Assembly: GCF_900107605.1 (NCBI RefSeq)
Contig: NZ_FNQJ01000017.1
Location: 1-64,000 of the forward strand
Source of the DNA: Acidovorax soli
Lineage (GTDB): Bacteria; Pseudomonadota; Gammaproteobacteria; Burkholderiales; Burkholderiaceae_C
Direction of reading: 5' to 3'
DNA: 64,000 nucleotides
A program made the position numbers and the translations under genes. Position 1 is the first letter of the stretch. Every line of letters starts with the position of its first letter. This document shows positions 20,539 through 30,129 of this stretch, piece after piece. The notes beneath the pieces are model-generated. The model ran no database searches and was not told the origin of the DNA. It saw only the letters and a list, made by a program, of their open reading frames with translations.

Positions 20539-20877
20539 ATGCCTGTCATCAAGATACTGCCTCACCCTGAATATTGCCCCTCCGGTGCCGAGATCACCGC
20601 GCCGGCAGGCACATCCATCTGCGAAGCGCTGCTGGAGAACCACATCAACATCGAGCACGCCTGTGACATGAGCTGTGCCTGCACTACCTGCCACGTCATC
20701 GTGCGTGCGGGCATGGAATCGCTCAACGAGGCCGAGGAAGAAGAAGAGGACCTGCTCGACCGTGCCTGGGGGCTGGAGCCCCAGTCGCGCCTGTCGTGCC
20801 AGGCCATCATTGCGCAGAAAGACCTGGTGGTGGAGATACCCAAATACTCCATCAACCACGCCAAGGAAAACCACTGA
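20539..20877 (+). CDS. fdx: ISC-type 2Fe-2S ferredoxin
   Basis: A 112-residue ferredoxin. Ligand cysteines at 42, 48, 51 and 87 match the E. coli ISC ferredoxin positions; an acidic EEEEED stretch (residues 67-72) is the usual partner-binding region. It supplies electrons for cluster assembly. It lies 38 bases after hscA. Confidence 0.96.
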   Translation: MPVIKILPHPEYCPSGAEITAPAGTSICEALLENHINIEHACDMSCACTTCHVIVRAGMESLNEAEEEEEDLLDRAWGLEPQSRLSCQAIIAQKDLVVEIPKYSINHAKENH

Positions 20878-20878
20878 T

Positions 20879-20950
20879 ATGCACGGTGCTTCAGCCCCAC
20901 GCGGCATGAGTACTGTGCGCCGCACGCCGGTTGCACCACGGGAGGCCTGA
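20879..20950 (+). CDS. possible 23-residue ORF between fdx and dnaQ
   Basis: ATG 20879 starts one base after the fdx stop, and the frame ends at TGA 20948-20950, which overlaps the dnaQ ATG. The coupling geometry is tidy, but there is no recognisable product and the peptide is basic and Ala/Pro-rich. It could simply be a translational bridge or chance. Confidence 0.2.
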   Translation: MHGASAPRGMSTVRRTPVAPREA

Positions 20951-21663
20951 TGTCACGGCAGATTGTTCTGGACACGGAAACCACTGGTCTGTCCGCCGAA
21001 GGGGGCGACCGCATCATTGAAATCGGTTGCGTGGAGCTGGTGGCGCGCAAGCTCACGGGCAACAACAAGCATTTCTACCTGAACCCCGAGCGCGACAGCC
21101 ACGAGGATGCGCTGCGCGTGCACGGCATCAGCAACGAATTCTTGAAGGACAAACCCAAGTTTGCGGCCGTGGCCGACGAGCTGCTGGACTACCTGCAGGG
21201 CGCCGAGATCATCATCCACAACGCGGCATTTGACGTGGGCTTCCTGAACAAGGAGCTGGAGCTGGTGGGGCGCCCCGCGTTCCGCAGCTTTGTGGACAGC
21301 ATCACCGACACCCTGGCCATGGCCAAGGAGCTCTATCCCGGCAAGCGCAATTCGCTCGATGCGCTGTGCGACCGCCTGGGCGTAGACAACTCGGGCCGCA
21401 CACTGCATGGCGCCTTGCTGGATGCCGAATTGCTGGCGGATGTGTACATCAACCTCACCCGAGGCCAGGATGCGCTGCTGATCATCGACGATGCGCAGGA
21501 CAGCGCCGATGGCGCCAGCTTCGTCCAGATCGATCTGCGCAGCTTCAACCTGCCCGTGCTGCAGGCCAGCGAGCAGGAAATTGCATCCCACGAAGAAGTG
21601 CTGACGCAGATCGACAAGGCCAGTGGTGGCAAAACAATTTGGCGATCCGTTCAGCCAGGCTGA
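20950..21663 (+). CDS. dnaQ: DNA polymerase III epsilon subunit (proofreading exonuclease)
   Basis: A 237-residue 3'-5' exonuclease of the DEDDh type. Exo I is LDTETTG near residue 6, Exo II lies in IIHNAAFDVGFLNKE, and Exo III in HGALLDAELLADVY. The C-terminal tail is the part that contacts the polymerase subunit in E. coli. A GGGAGG site lies eight bases upstream of ATG 20950. Confidence 0.95.
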   Translation: MSRQIVLDTETTGLSAEGGDRIIEIGCVELVARKLTGNNKHFYLNPERDSHEDALRVHGISNEFLKDKPKFAAVADELLDYLQGAEIIIHNAAFDVGFLNKELELVGRPAFRSFVDSITDTLAMAKELYPGKRNSLDALCDRLGVDNSGRTLHGALLDAELLADVYINLTRGQDALLIIDDAQDSADGASFVQIDLRSFNLPVLQASEQEIASHEEVLTQIDKASGGKTIWRSVQPG

Positions 21664-21700
21664 AAAGCTGTGCCATAATCGAAGGCTGTCGCAGCGACAC

Positions 21701-21775
21701 GGGTGATTAGCTCAGCGGTAGAGCACTGCCTTCACACGGCAGGGGTCACATGTTCGATCCATGTATCACCCACCA
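21701..21775 (+). tRNA. tRNA-Val (CAC)
   Basis: A 75-base cloverleaf with encoded CCA. The acceptor arms GGGTGAT/ATCACCC, D arm, anticodon stem CTGCC/GGCAG with loop TTCACAC (anticodon CAC) and TTCGATC T-loop all form. A CATAAT at 21674-21679 is a likely -10 box. Confidence 0.95.
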
Positions 21776-21818
21776 AGCCTGTTGACAGCCAGCGCCATCC
21801 TTTGATGGGATGTGCGAC

Positions 21819-21893
21819 GGGTGATTAGCTCAGCGGTAGAGCACTGCCTTCACACGGCAGGGGTCACATGTTCGATCCATGTATCACCCACCA
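21819..21893 (+). tRNA. tRNA-Val (CAC), second copy
   Basis: Identical in all 75 bases, including CCA, to the tRNA at 21701-21775, after a 43-base spacer. Both are probably one transcript. Confidence 0.95.
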
Positions 21894-21898
21894 ATTCA

Positions 21899-21931
21899 AC
21901 CCTTGCAGGCGCATGTCTGCAAGGGTTTTTT
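21899..21931 (+). terminator. intrinsic terminator after the tRNA pair
   Basis: AACCCTTGCAG pairs perfectly with CTGCAAGGGTT across an eight-base loop and is followed by a T run. Confidence 0.9.
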
Positions 21932-22071
21932 CATGACCGGGGCATAACGGCGCACAAGCGGATGGATTGGCCGTTACAGTTGGCGCTCCGCGTCCGTACA
22001 TTGCGCGAAGCGGCCTGCCCCTCGGACCCAATGGGGGCGGCGAAACGTTTCCCCGACCTTGCCCTTACTCC

Positions 22072-23109
22072 ATGCTGGCTTTTCACAACCCGTTGCACCG
22101 GGGGCATGCCCCCGTCCATGAGTTCTTCCGGGGTGAACGCGTGCCCTGCTTCGAAAACCCCACGCGGGCCGATTACGTGGAAAGCAGCCTTCGAGCCCGG
22201 GGCCACCGCTTGCTCGCACCCGATGCCGACAGCTCAACGGTGTTGGGCCAGGTTCATGCGGCGCGCTATCTGGCATTCCTGGAGGGGGCCTGGCAACAGT
22301 GGCTGGCGCTCGATACCGCCAATGCCTCGGTGCAGCCGTTCCCGTCGGTCTGGCCGGTGCGCACATTGCGCAGCGACAGGGAGCCTGACAATTTCATCGC
22401 GCGCCTGGGCCTCTACTCCATGGACAACGGTACGCCGCTGGCGGCAGGCACCTGGGCTGCCGCCAAGGCCGGCGCGGATGCGGCTGCCAGTGCGGCCTTC
22501 CGGGTGGACGCAGGCGAGCGCGCCGTGTTTTGCTGCACGCGTCCGCCCGGGCACCATGCGGGGCCCGATTTCATGGGGGGTTACTGCTTTCTCAACAATG
22601 CGGCGGTGGCGGCCCAGGCCTTGCGCGACCGGGGGGCGGATCGCGTGGCCGTGCTGGATGTGGATTACCACCATGGCAATGGCACCCAGAGCATCTTCTA
22701 CGGCCGCGGCGATGTGCTGTTCGTGAGCATCCACGGTGACCCCCGCACCGAATACCCTTTCTATCTCGGCCATGCCGATGAAACCGGCGAGGGCGAAGGA
22801 GAGGGCTGCAACCTGAACCTGCCGCTGCCCGCCGGGACCACCGCAACCGCCTGGTTTGCTGCGCTGGAGCAGGCCTGTGCCCGCATTGCGCGGTTCGGAG
22901 CGGATGCCCTGGTGGTTTCGCTGGGCCTGGATACCTTCGAAGGGGATCCCATTTCGCGGTTTGCCCTCGCTTGTGCCGATTTTTCCCGTCTGGGTGCGCG
23001 GCTGGCGGGATTGAAATTGCCGACGGTGCTGGTTCTGGAAGGCGGCTATGCCACTGCAGAGCTGGGCACCAATGCAGGCAATGTACTGGACGGTTTTGAG
23101 CAGGCCTGA
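22072..23109 (+). CDS. histone deacetylase family protein (acetylpolyamine amidohydrolase-like)
   Basis: A 345-residue zinc hydrolase of the arginase/deacetylase fold. [21 protein letters not shown] gives the paired active-site histidines, [11 protein letters not shown] the zinc aspartate and histidine, and VLEGGYA the C-terminal catalytic region. The [14 protein letters not shown] start resembles bacterial acetylpolyamine amidohydrolases, so an acetylated polyamine or amine is the likely substrate. ATG 22072 was preferred because the upstream frame lacks family likeness. The FAD oxidoreductase gene follows after 29 bases. Confidence 0.88.
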   Translation: MLAFHNPLHRGHAPVHEFFRGERVPCFENPTRADYVESSLRARGHRLLAPDADSSTVLGQVHAARYLAFLEGAWQQWLALDTANASVQPFPSVWPVRTLRSDREPDNFIARLGLYSMDNGTPLAAGTWAAAKAGADAAASAAFRVDAGERAVFCCTRPPGHHAGPDFMGGYCFLNNAAVAAQALRDRGADRVAVLDVDYHHGNGTQSIFYGRGDVLFVSIHGDPRTEYPFYLGHADETGEGEGEGCNLNLPLPAGTTATAWFAALEQACARIARFGADALVVSLGLDTFEGDPISRFALACADFSRLGARLAGLKLPTVLVLEGGYATAELGTNAGNVLDGFEQA

Positions 23110-23138
23110 AGGTATTTTCAGAAAAAAGGAAGACAGAG

Positions 23139-24236
23139 ATGACGGACAAGGTGGATTGCGTCGTGGTGGGCGCGGGTGTGGTGGGCCTGGCCGTGGCCCG
23201 TGCGCTGGCCATGCAGGGGCGCGAGGTGATGGTGCTGGAGGCCGCAGACGCCATCGGCACGGGTACTAGTTCGCGCAACAGCGAGGTCATTCATGCCGGG
23301 CTGTATTACCCCACGGGTTCGCTCAAGGCGCGCCTGTGTGTGCAAGGCCGTGATCTGCTGTATGCCTATTGCGCCGACCATGGCGTGCCGCACCGGCGTT
23401 GCGGCAAGCTGCTGGTGGCGACTTCGCCGGAGCAACTGCCAGGCCTTCGGTCGATTCAGGAGCGCGCCACGGCCAACGGTGTTCTGGACCTGCGGTGGCT
23501 GGACCGCGACGCGGCCCGGGCACTGGAGCCCGCCCTGGAATGCGTGGCGGCACTGCATTCGCTCAGCACGGGAATCGTGGACAGCCATGCCCTCATGCTC
23601 GCCCTGCAGGGTGATCTGGAGCATGCTGGCGGAATTGTTGCATTGAATTCGCCTCTGGCATTTGCCGATTGTGTGCAAGGTGCTATTTTTTTAGAAGCAA
23701 AAGATGGCACGCGCCTGCAAGCAAGTACCGTGGTCAATGCGGCGGGTCTGCAGGCGCCGGCCCTGGCCCGGCAGTTTTCCGGGCTGGACGCACGCCACAT
23801 TCCGACGGCCTATTACGCCAAGGGCAGCTATTTCACGCTGACCGCAAAGGCACCGTTCAGCCACCTGATCTACCCGGTGCCCGAGGCTGCGGGGCTGGGG
23901 GTTCACCTCACGCTGGATCTGGGCGGGCAGGCCAAGTTCGGGCCGGACGTGCAATGGGTGGATTCGGCCGACGATCTGCTGGTCGATCCGGCGCGGGGAG
24001 AGGCCTTTTATGGCGAAGTGCGCAAGTACTGGCCTGGCTTGCGCGATGGCGCGCTGGCACCGGGCTACGCGGGCATCCGGCCCAAGATCCATGGCGCCGA
24101 CGCACCCGCAGCGGACTTTCTCATCCAGGGGCCGTGCGACCATGGCGTGCCTGGCTTGGTGAATCTCTTTGGCATCGAATCTCCGGGCCTTACCAGCGCC
24201 CTGGCCATCGCCGACCATGCGCTCTCTCTGGTTTGA
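23139..24236 (+). CDS. FAD-dependent oxidoreductase, L-2-hydroxyglutarate oxidase-like
   Basis: A 365-residue DAO-type flavoprotein. The Rossmann motif [16 protein letters not shown] is at residues 9-24, [16 protein letters not shown] matches LhgO-type enzymes, and the C-terminal [17 protein letters not shown] is the usual FAD contact. It probably oxidises a 2-hydroxy acid. Substrate is uncertain; co-transcription with a deacetylase could point to an amine or polyamine breakdown role. A short AT-rich run at 23681-23697 resembles part of the dispersed repeat but is weak. Confidence 0.87.
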   Translation: MTDKVDCVVVGAGVVGLAVARALAMQGREVMVLEAADAIGTGTSSRNSEVIHAGLYYPTGSLKARLCVQGRDLLYAYCADHGVPHRRCGKLLVATSPEQLPGLRSIQERATANGVLDLRWLDRDAARALEPALECVAALHSLSTGIVDSHALMLALQGDLEHAGGIVALNSPLAFADCVQGAIFLEAKDGTRLQASTVVNAAGLQAPALARQFSGLDARHIPTAYYAKGSYFTLTAKAPFSHLIYPVPEAAGLGVHLTLDLGGQAKFGPDVQWVDSADDLLVDPARGEAFYGEVRKYWPGLRDGALAPGYAGIRPKIHGADAPAADFLIQGPCDHGVPGLVNLFGIESPGLTSALAIADHALSLV

Positions 24237-24374
24237 CTTGCATCAAATCCCGCTCTTTTGGTAACGTTTAGCGACCAAGCGGTGTGACAGGTTTTTGGGC
24301 ATGTCGCTAAGATGGTCCTCAGGCTGCAGCATCCACGCTGCATGGCTGCTCACTTATTGCAACGAAAGGCATGT

Positions 24375-24677
24375 ATGACTGCTTCTGACACCACCACCAC
24401 CCAGGGCGAACTTGAAAAACTCGTGTCCGATCTGCGCGGCTTGTTGGCAAGCCGGGATCTGGATTCGTTCCCCGAGATCAAGGTGCTGCGCCAGCGCCTG
24501 GACGACGGCATGCATTCGGTGCGGGAATCGGCCGTGCGTGCCGCGCAGGAAGCAGCCCGCCAGGCCAAGGATGCAGCCGTGGCGGCTGACCGCTATGCCC
24601 ACGATGAGCCCTGGCGCGTGGCCGGCGCGGCGCTGGCCGTCGGTGCTCTGGTGGGATTTTTGCTTGCACGCCGTTGA
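24375..24677 (+). CDS. DUF883 (ElaB/YqjD-type) membrane-anchored protein
   Basis: A 100-residue protein with a charged, helical N-terminal part (about residues 10-75) and one C-terminal hydrophobic segment ending GALVGFLLARR. ElaB/YqjD proteins are inner-membrane proteins that bind ribosomes in stationary phase in E. coli. CGAAAGG lies upstream of ATG 24375. First of a three-gene cluster with YqjE- and YqjK-like genes, the same order as E. coli yqjD-yqjE-yqjK. Confidence 0.88.
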   Translation: MTASDTTTTQGELEKLVSDLRGLLASRDLDSFPEIKVLRQRLDDGMHSVRESAVRAAQEAARQAKDAAVAADRYAHDEPWRVAGAALAVGALVGFLLARR

Positions 24678-24716
24678 TCGCTTGCCGTCCATTGCGCTGA
24701 TGCAGGGAGAGTGCGT

Positions 24717-25112
24717 ATGAACTGGCTTTCCTTGCTCGGACTGGAGGCATTCGCTGCGCGGTGGCGGGCGAATGCCATCGAGGGGGCCATCGCTGCCGAA
24801 GATCGGCTGGCATTGGCGCGCCTGGAGTGGCTCGATCAAAAGCAGCGCTTGCAACAGCTGCTGGCGCTGTTGATCGCCGTCATCGGGCTCACCATGGTGG
24901 CCTTGGTGATGGTGTCGATGGCCGTGCTGGTGCAGTTCTGGGACACGCCCCATCGCATGTTGGCGGCCTGGGTAGTGGCAGGGACATGGCTGGTGGCCTG
25001 GTGCGCTGCCATCGTCACGTTGGTGGCGGTGGTACGCAGCATGGGCAATGGTTTTGCCCTGACCCGGCGTGAGTTGTCACAAGACTGGCGTGATATCAAG
25101 GAGCGCTTGTGA
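24717..25112 (+). CDS. YqjE family (phage holin superfamily III) membrane protein
   Basis: A 131-residue protein with two strong transmembrane segments (about residues 45-70 and 80-105) and amphipathic ends. ATG 24717 has GGGAGA seven bases upstream; a GTG at 24711 is less likely. The YqjE match is by size, topology and gene order. The stop overlaps the next start by four bases. Confidence 0.8.
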   Translation: MNWLSLLGLEAFAARWRANAIEGAIAAEDRLALARLEWLDQKQRLQQLLALLIAVIGLTMVALVMVSMAVLVQFWDTPHRMLAAWVVAGTWLVAWCAAIVTLVAVVRSMGNGFALTRRELSQDWRDIKERL

Positions 25113-25417
25113 GTTCTTCCGAACAGGCCTTTTCAGTGCACGCCACGGTGGCGCAGCAACGGGTGCTGGAGCGCATCGCCGAGCAGCGCAAGCGTTTGCG
25201 CGACCGCCGTGCCGCGCGGTTGCAGGCCCAGGCCTTGGCTGCTGCGACCGAGGGCGACGATGCGGAGGCTTCTTTGCTGCCGCGCGTTGCTGGCTTTGTC
25301 CGCCAGCATCCTGCTGCCGTTGCCGCGCTGGCCGGCGTGGCGATTGCCGCTGGCCCGCGCCGACTGGTGCGATGGGCAGGGGTGGTGCTCCCGCTGGTGA
25401 TGCGCCTGCGCCGCTAA
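25109..25417 (+). CDS. YqjK-like protein
   Basis: A 102-residue protein starting at GTG 25109 inside the end of the YqjE gene. The N-terminal half is highly charged (ERIAEQRKRLRDRRAARLQAQ); the C-terminal half has a short hydrophobic segment near residues 68-95. Similarity is weak, so the name rests mostly on gene order. It ends convergent with pyrD, with no clear terminator between. Confidence 0.65.
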   Translation: MSSSEQAFSVHATVAQQRVLERIAEQRKRLRDRRAARLQAQALAAATEGDDAEASLLPRVAGFVRQHPAAVAALAGVAIAAGPRRLVRWAGVVLPLVMRLRR

Positions 25418-25476
25418 GGCGCGATGTGGCTGCAAGGTGGGGCGCAAGGCCTCACCATTGGCCGTTCATCAGCCGT

Positions 25477-26559
25477 TCACGCCATTGCCTTGATGGCGCG
25501 CGCCACCTTCGAGACGAGCGCGGGGCCTTCATAGATCAGGCCGGTGTAGATCTGCACCACGTCCGCTCCCGCGCGGATTTTGCTCAGGGCATCTTCCGCA
25601 CTGAGAATGCCACCCACGCCGATGATCGGAAAACGGCTGCCCAGTGCGGCGCGCAGCTGGCGGATAACCTGGTTGCTGGCTTCCAGCACCGGTGCACCGC
25701 TGAGCCCTCCCAGCTCCTCGGCATGGGGCATTCCCTTGACGGCTTCCCGGCGGATGGTGGTGTTGGTGGCGATCACGCCATCCATGCCGTGGCGTTGCAG
25801 TGTGCTGGCAATCACCGCCACCTGCGCCTCGTCGAGGTCGGGGGCAATTTTGACAAAGATGGGCACGCGGCGGGACGAGGTGACACCCTTGCTGTCGGCC
25901 TGGCGGTATTGCCCGGCCAGTGCTTCGCGGCGTTCGGCAATCGCGCCCAGCAGGGCATCAAGGGCCGCGTCGCTTTGCAATGCGCGCAGGTTCTGTGTGT
26001 TGGGTGAGCTGATATTGACCGTGACGTAATCGGCGTGCGGGTACACGCCGTCAAGGCAGGTGAGGTAGTCGCTGGTGGCGTCTTCGATCGGGGTGCTGGC
26101 GTTCTTGCCGATGTTCAGGCCCAGCAGCATCGGGTGTTTGCGATGCTGCGTGCGAAACCGCGCCTGCTGCACGTTGTGGATGAATGCGTCCAGGCCGTCG
26201 TTGTTGAAGCCCAGCCGGTTGATCAGGGCCCTTGCCTCGGGCAGGCGGAACATGCGGGGCTTGGGATTGCCCGGCTGGGCCTTGGGTGTCACCGTGCCCA
26301 CCTCCACAAAACCGAAACCCATGGCGCCCAGGGCGTCGATGCAGCGGGCATTCTTGTCCAGCCCGGCGGCCAGACCCACGCGGTTGGGAAAGGTCAGCCC
26401 GGCCAGCTCGATGGGGTCATCCACGGTTTCGTTGCACCAGGCCCACTGCATGGGCGTGCCTTGGCCGCGCGCGAGCATGCCCATGGTGAGTTCATGGGCG
26501 GATTCGGCATCCATGCCGAACAGGAAAGAGCGGGTGAGAGCGTAGGGGATCAGTGACAT
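25477..26559 (-). CDS. pyrD: dihydroorotate dehydrogenase (quinone), class 2
   Basis: A 360-residue membrane-associated flavoenzyme of pyrimidine synthesis. The N-terminal helix region ([25 protein letters not shown]) is the class 2 signature that binds quinone. [13 protein letters not shown] and [12 protein letters not shown] (catalytic serine) and [15 protein letters not shown] (FMN phosphate site) are present. It is divergent from rpiA with a 38-base gap. Confidence 0.96.
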   Translation of the reverse strand: MSLIPYALTRSFLFGMDAESAHELTMGMLARGQGTPMQWAWCNETVDDPIELAGLTFPNRVGLAAGLDKNARCIDALGAMGFGFVEVGTVTPKAQPGNPKPRMFRLPEARALINRLGFNNDGLDAFIHNVQQARFRTQHRKHPMLLGLNIGKNASTPIEDATSDYLTCLDGVYPHADYVTVNISSPNTQNLRALQSDAALDALLGAIAERREALAGQYRQADSKGVTSSRRVPIFVKIAPDLDEAQVAVIASTLQRHGMDGVIATNTTIRREAVKGMPHAEELGGLSGAPVLEASNQVIRQLRAALGSRFPIIGVGGILSAEDALSKIRAGADVVQIYTGLIYEGPALVSKVARAIKAMA

Positions 26560-26597
26560 GGAGGGATAATTCGACGATTACCCTTTGATTCTCCCCC

Positions 26598-27290
26598 ATG
26601 ACGACTCCATCCCCTCTGACCCAAGACGAACTCAAGGCCCTGGTGGGCAAGGCGGCCCTGCAATACGTGGTGCCCGGTGCCATCGTGGGAGTTGGCACGG
26701 GTTCCACGGTCAACCACTTCATCGACGCGCTGGCGGGCATGAAAGACCAGATCCGGGGTGCTGTTTCCAGCTCGGTGGCGAGCACCGAGCGGCTCAAGGC
26801 GCTGGGAATTCCGGTGTTCGATGCCAATGAAGTGGAATCGCTGGCGGTGTACATCGATGGCGCCGATGAAATCGACGGCCACGGCTGCATGGTCAAAGGC
26901 GGCGGCGCTGCACTGACGCGCGAGAAGATCGTGGCGGCCCTGGCCAGCCGCTTTGTCTGCATCGTCGATGAGTCCAAGCTGGTGCCAGCACTGGGCCGCT
27001 TCCCTTTGCCGGTGGAGGTGATTCCGATGGCCGCCCAGCACATTGCGCGGCGCTTTGCCGCGCTGGGTGGCACGGCGCGCATGCGCCTGAGGGACGGACA
27101 ACCGCTGGTGACGGACAACGGTCAGCATATCCTGGACGTGACGGGCTTGTCCATCACCGACCCGCTGGGGTTTGAGTCCCAGGTGAACCAGTGGCCCGGG
27201 GTGGTGACGGTGGGCGTATTCGCGCACCAGAAGGCGTCGGTAGGCCTTGTAGGAACCACGCAGGGCGTGGTGAAGACCTTCACCTACTGA
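26598..27290 (+). CDS. rpiA: ribose-5-phosphate isomerase A
   Basis: A 230-residue enzyme that interconverts ribulose 5-phosphate and ribose 5-phosphate. [22 protein letters not shown] (catalytic aspartates), [14 protein letters not shown] and [13 protein letters not shown] are family hallmarks. The intergenic gap to pyrD is too short for two full separate promoters without overlap. The length is normal. Confidence 0.96.
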   Translation: MTTPSPLTQDELKALVGKAALQYVVPGAIVGVGTGSTVNHFIDALAGMKDQIRGAVSSSVASTERLKALGIPVFDANEVESLAVYIDGADEIDGHGCMVKGGGAALTREKIVAALASRFVCIVDESKLVPALGRFPLPVEVIPMAAQHIARRFAALGGTARMRLRDGQPLVTDNGQHILDVTGLSITDPLGFESQVNQWPGVVTVGVFAHQKASVGLVGTTQGVVKTFTY

Positions 27291-27307
27291 ACAGGGTCCG
27301 TCAGACC

Positions 27308-27338
27308 GTGCCGGCCCGGGCCAGGTTCGGCCCGGCAC
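27308..27338. terminator. GC-rich hairpin between convergent rpiA and DUF4124 genes
   Basis: GTGCCGGGC-type arms (GTGCCGG... and ...GCCCGGCAC) form a long GC stem between two convergent genes. There is no T run, so intrinsic termination is uncertain. Confidence 0.4.
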
Positions 27339-27344
27339 GAGGTG

Positions 27345-27989
27345 TCAGAAGCGGATACCTGCAGGGTTGCTGGGCGAAGGGCCGTCGATGCGGGGTGCGG
27401 GCCGTGGACGCTCAGCAGGTGTTCTTCCGGCTGGCGCGTCGGAGGCCGCCGGTTGCGCTGCCTTGGCGGCCACCAGCGGGGTCGCCGGCGGGCGGCGGTA
27501 GTTCGGTGGCAGCAGGGATTGCTGGGGGTATCCGGCCGCGTTCAGGTACTGGGTCCACTCGTTTTCGGAAAATCCCGCCAGCTGCTGGCCACCGATCGTG
27601 GCAAAGGGCAGGCCGTTGTTGCCGCCCATGCGCTGCAACGCCTCGATGTCCTCGTTGGTATTGACGGTGCGTTCGGCAAACGGAATGCCGCGCCCCACCA
27701 GCAGGTTGCGGGCGCTGTTGCATGGAGCGCAGTCACTGCCGGTGTACAGCGTCACGGGAAAGCGTGCCGCAATCTGCTGAAGCTCGTAGGGCAGGGCAGA
27801 GCCGACAGCTGCGGCGGAACCTTGCCAGGCGCCTTGTGCGGGTTTTGCATTGCTGTCGGGCGCGCGGTCCGAGAAGGTCACCTTTCCATCGGGGCCGACA
27901 ATCCGGTACACGGTCTGGGCATGGGCGCCGGCAACCGCCAGCACCATCCCCAACGAGGCCAGCAACGATGTACGCAAGGGCTTGCCCAT
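27345..27989 (-). CDS. secreted DUF4124 and glutaredoxin-domain protein
   Basis: A 214-residue exported protein. Residues 1-24 are a signal peptide (LLASLGMVLAVAGAHAQ). A DUF4124-like segment follows (VYRIVGPDGKVTFSDRAP), then a glutaredoxin-like domain (about residues 76-150) with the redox motif CAPC and a FATIGGQQLAGF segment. The last 60 residues are Pro/Ala-rich and probably disordered. It is likely a periplasmic thiol-disulfide protein of unknown target. It is third in the leftward order folD-prlC-this gene, with AGGAGA before its start. Confidence 0.82.
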   Translation of the reverse strand: MGKPLRTSLLASLGMVLAVAGAHAQTVYRIVGPDGKVTFSDRAPDSNAKPAQGAWQGSAAAVGSALPYELQQIAARFPVTLYTGSDCAPCNSARNLLVGRGIPFAERTVNTNEDIEALQRMGGNNGLPFATIGGQQLAGFSENEWTQYLNAAGYPQQSLLPPNYRRPPATPLVAAKAAQPAASDAPAGRTPAERPRPAPRIDGPSPSNPAGIRF

Positions 27990-28031
27990 GGGTCGTCTCC
28001 TGATAAAGAAGAGTCGGTGCGACAGAAAGAC

Positions 28032-30065
28032 TTAGTCTGCCATGCCCTGGTGGCGCAGCAAGGCCTCCAGGCTGGGTTCGCGGCCGCGAAAGGCTTTGAA
28101 GGATTCCATGGCGGGGCGGCTGCCGCCCGCCTCCAGAATGGCCTGCCGGTAGCGGCGGCCCGTTTCGATGCTGGCCAGACCGTCGCTGCCGGCGGTTTCT
28201 TCAAAGGCCGCATAGGCATCGGCGCTGAGCACCTCCGCCCATTTGTAGCTGTAGTAGCCCGCTGCATAGCCACCCGCAAAAATATGGCTGAAGGTGTGGG
28301 CCGTGCGGCTGAACGAGGGTGGCGGCAGCACCGACACTTCGCTGCGCACCTCGGCCAGCAAGGGCATGAAATCCTGGGCGGGATCGTGATCGGTGTGCAG
28401 CAGCATGTCGAACAGGGCAAATTCGATCTGGCGCAGGGTGCCCATGCCACTCTGGAAGTTCTTGGCGGCGATCATCTTGTCGAACAGTGCACGCGGCAGC
28501 GGTGCACCGGTATCGACGTGCGCCGTCATGTTGCGCAGCACATCCCATTCCCAGCAGAAGTTCTCCATGAACTGGCTGGGCAGTTCGACCGCATCCCACT
28601 CGACACCGCTGATGCCCGATACGTCGCGTTCGTTCACCTGCGTCAGCATGTGGTGCAGACCGTGGCCGAATTCGTGGAACAGCGTGATCACATCGTCATG
28701 GGTGAGCAGCGGGGGCTTGCCGTCAACGCCCTCGGCAAAATTGCACACCAGATGCGCCACGGGGGTCTGCAGCGCGCCGGTGTCGGGGCGCAGCCAGCGG
28801 GTGCGCACATCATCCATCCAGGCGCCGCCGCGTTTGCCGGTGCGGGCCGGCTGGTCGAGGTAGAACTGGCCCACCAGCTGGCCGTCACGCTCGATGCGAT
28901 AGAACTCGACGGCGGCATTCCACACGGGCGCACTGTCGCGGCGGATGCTGACCTCGAACAGTGTCTCGATGATCTTGAAAAGGCCGGCCAGCACCTTGGG
29001 GGCCGTGAAGTATTGCTTGACTTCCTGCTCGCTGAAGGAATAGCGTGCTTCCTTGAGCTTCTCGGCAAGGAAGGGCCAGTCCCAGGCCTGCGGATCGTTC
29101 AGGCCTATCTGGCTGGCTGCGAAGCCGCGCAGGTCGGCCACGTCCTTTTCGGCATAAGGCCGGGCGCGGCGCGCCAGATCCCGCAAGAATGAAATGACCT
29201 CGTCAGGCGACTGGGCCATCTTGGGCACCACCGACACCTGGCCGAAATTGTCATACCCGAGCAGCTGTGCTTCTTCGCGGCGCAGTGCCAGAATTTCACG
29301 GATGAGCGCCGAGTTGTCGAAACGCCTGGCCTCGCCTTCGGCCTGGTCGGAGGCGCGCGTCACATAGGCGCGGTACATCATTTCGCGCAAAGCGCTGTGG
29401 GTGGCGAACTGCATCACCGGCAGATAGCAGGGCATCTTGAGCGTGAGCTTGTAGCCGCTCTTGCCCTCCGCCTGGGCCGCTGCCAATGCGGTCTGCTGCA
29501 CGTCGGCAGGGACGCCATCGAGTTCTTCCGCCGTGGCGTAGTAGGCAAAGGCGTCGGTGGCATCGAGCGCGTTTTCACTGAATTTCTGGCTCAGCTCGGC
29601 CTGCCGTTCCTGGATCTGGGCAAAACGCTCCTTGGCGGCACCGGTGAGTTCGGCGCCGCTGAGGACGAAATTGCGCACGGCGTTCTTGTGCGCCTGGCGC
29701 TGCTCGGGGCTCAGGGTGCTGGGATCAATGGCCTTGTACTTGGCGTACAGGCGCTCATCGGCGCCCAGGCGGGTCCAGAATTCGGTCACCCGGGGCAGCG
29801 CTGCGTTGTAGGCGGCGCGCAGTTCCGGGGTGTCGGCCACACTGTTGAGGTGGCTGATGGCCCCCCAGGCGGTGCCCAGGTGCTCCGTGGCAACGTCCAG
29901 CACCTTCGCAATGGCATCCCAGCGCGCAGGAAAGTCGGCGGCCGTGACCGTTTCGAGGGCGGCATTGGCTTTTTCCAGCAACACGTCAACGGCGGGGGCC
30001 ACGTCGTCTGGCGTGATCCGGTCAAACTGGGGAAGGTCGGAGAAGTCGAGGAGGGCGTTGCTCAT
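28032..30065 (-). CDS. prlC: oligopeptidase A, M3 metallopeptidase
   Basis: A 677-residue cytoplasmic zinc peptidase that degrades short peptides. The HEXXH motif is in LFHEFGHGLHHML near residue 462; ISGVEWDAVELPSQFMENF and the C-terminal FSHIFAGGYAAGYYSYKWAEVL match the M3 family. It follows folD after 64 bases on the same strand. Confidence 0.95.
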   Translation of the reverse strand: MSNALLDFSDLPQFDRITPDDVAPAVDVLLEKANAALETVTAADFPARWDAIAKVLDVATEHLGTAWGAISHLNSVADTPELRAAYNAALPRVTEFWTRLGADERLYAKYKAIDPSTLSPEQRQAHKNAVRNFVLSGAELTGAAKERFAQIQERQAELSQKFSENALDATDAFAYYATAEELDGVPADVQQTALAAAQAEGKSGYKLTLKMPCYLPVMQFATHSALREMMYRAYVTRASDQAEGEARRFDNSALIREILALRREEAQLLGYDNFGQVSVVPKMAQSPDEVISFLRDLARRARPYAEKDVADLRGFAASQIGLNDPQAWDWPFLAEKLKEARYSFSEQEVKQYFTAPKVLAGLFKIIETLFEVSIRRDSAPVWNAAVEFYRIERDGQLVGQFYLDQPARTGKRGGAWMDDVRTRWLRPDTGALQTPVAHLVCNFAEGVDGKPPLLTHDDVITLFHEFGHGLHHMLTQVNERDVSGISGVEWDAVELPSQFMENFCWEWDVLRNMTAHVDTGAPLPRALFDKMIAAKNFQSGMGTLRQIEFALFDMLLHTDHDPAQDFMPLLAEVRSEVSVLPPPSFSRTAHTFSHIFAGGYAAGYYSYKWAEVLSADAYAAFEETAGSDGLASIETGRRYRQAILEAGGSRPAMESFKAFRGREPSLEALLRHQGMAD

Positions 30066-30129
30066 GCGTGTGTAGATGGCGCTTTGCGGTGCGGGTTCAA
30101 GTTGCGAGGCTGCGGGAGCAGGGCTGACT

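Noticed and set aside
23681-23700. AT-rich run in the FAD oxidoreductase resembling the first hairpin of the repeat
   Set aside because: Only a GCTAT-like start is present; the second hairpin and tail are missing, so it is probably ordinary coding sequence.
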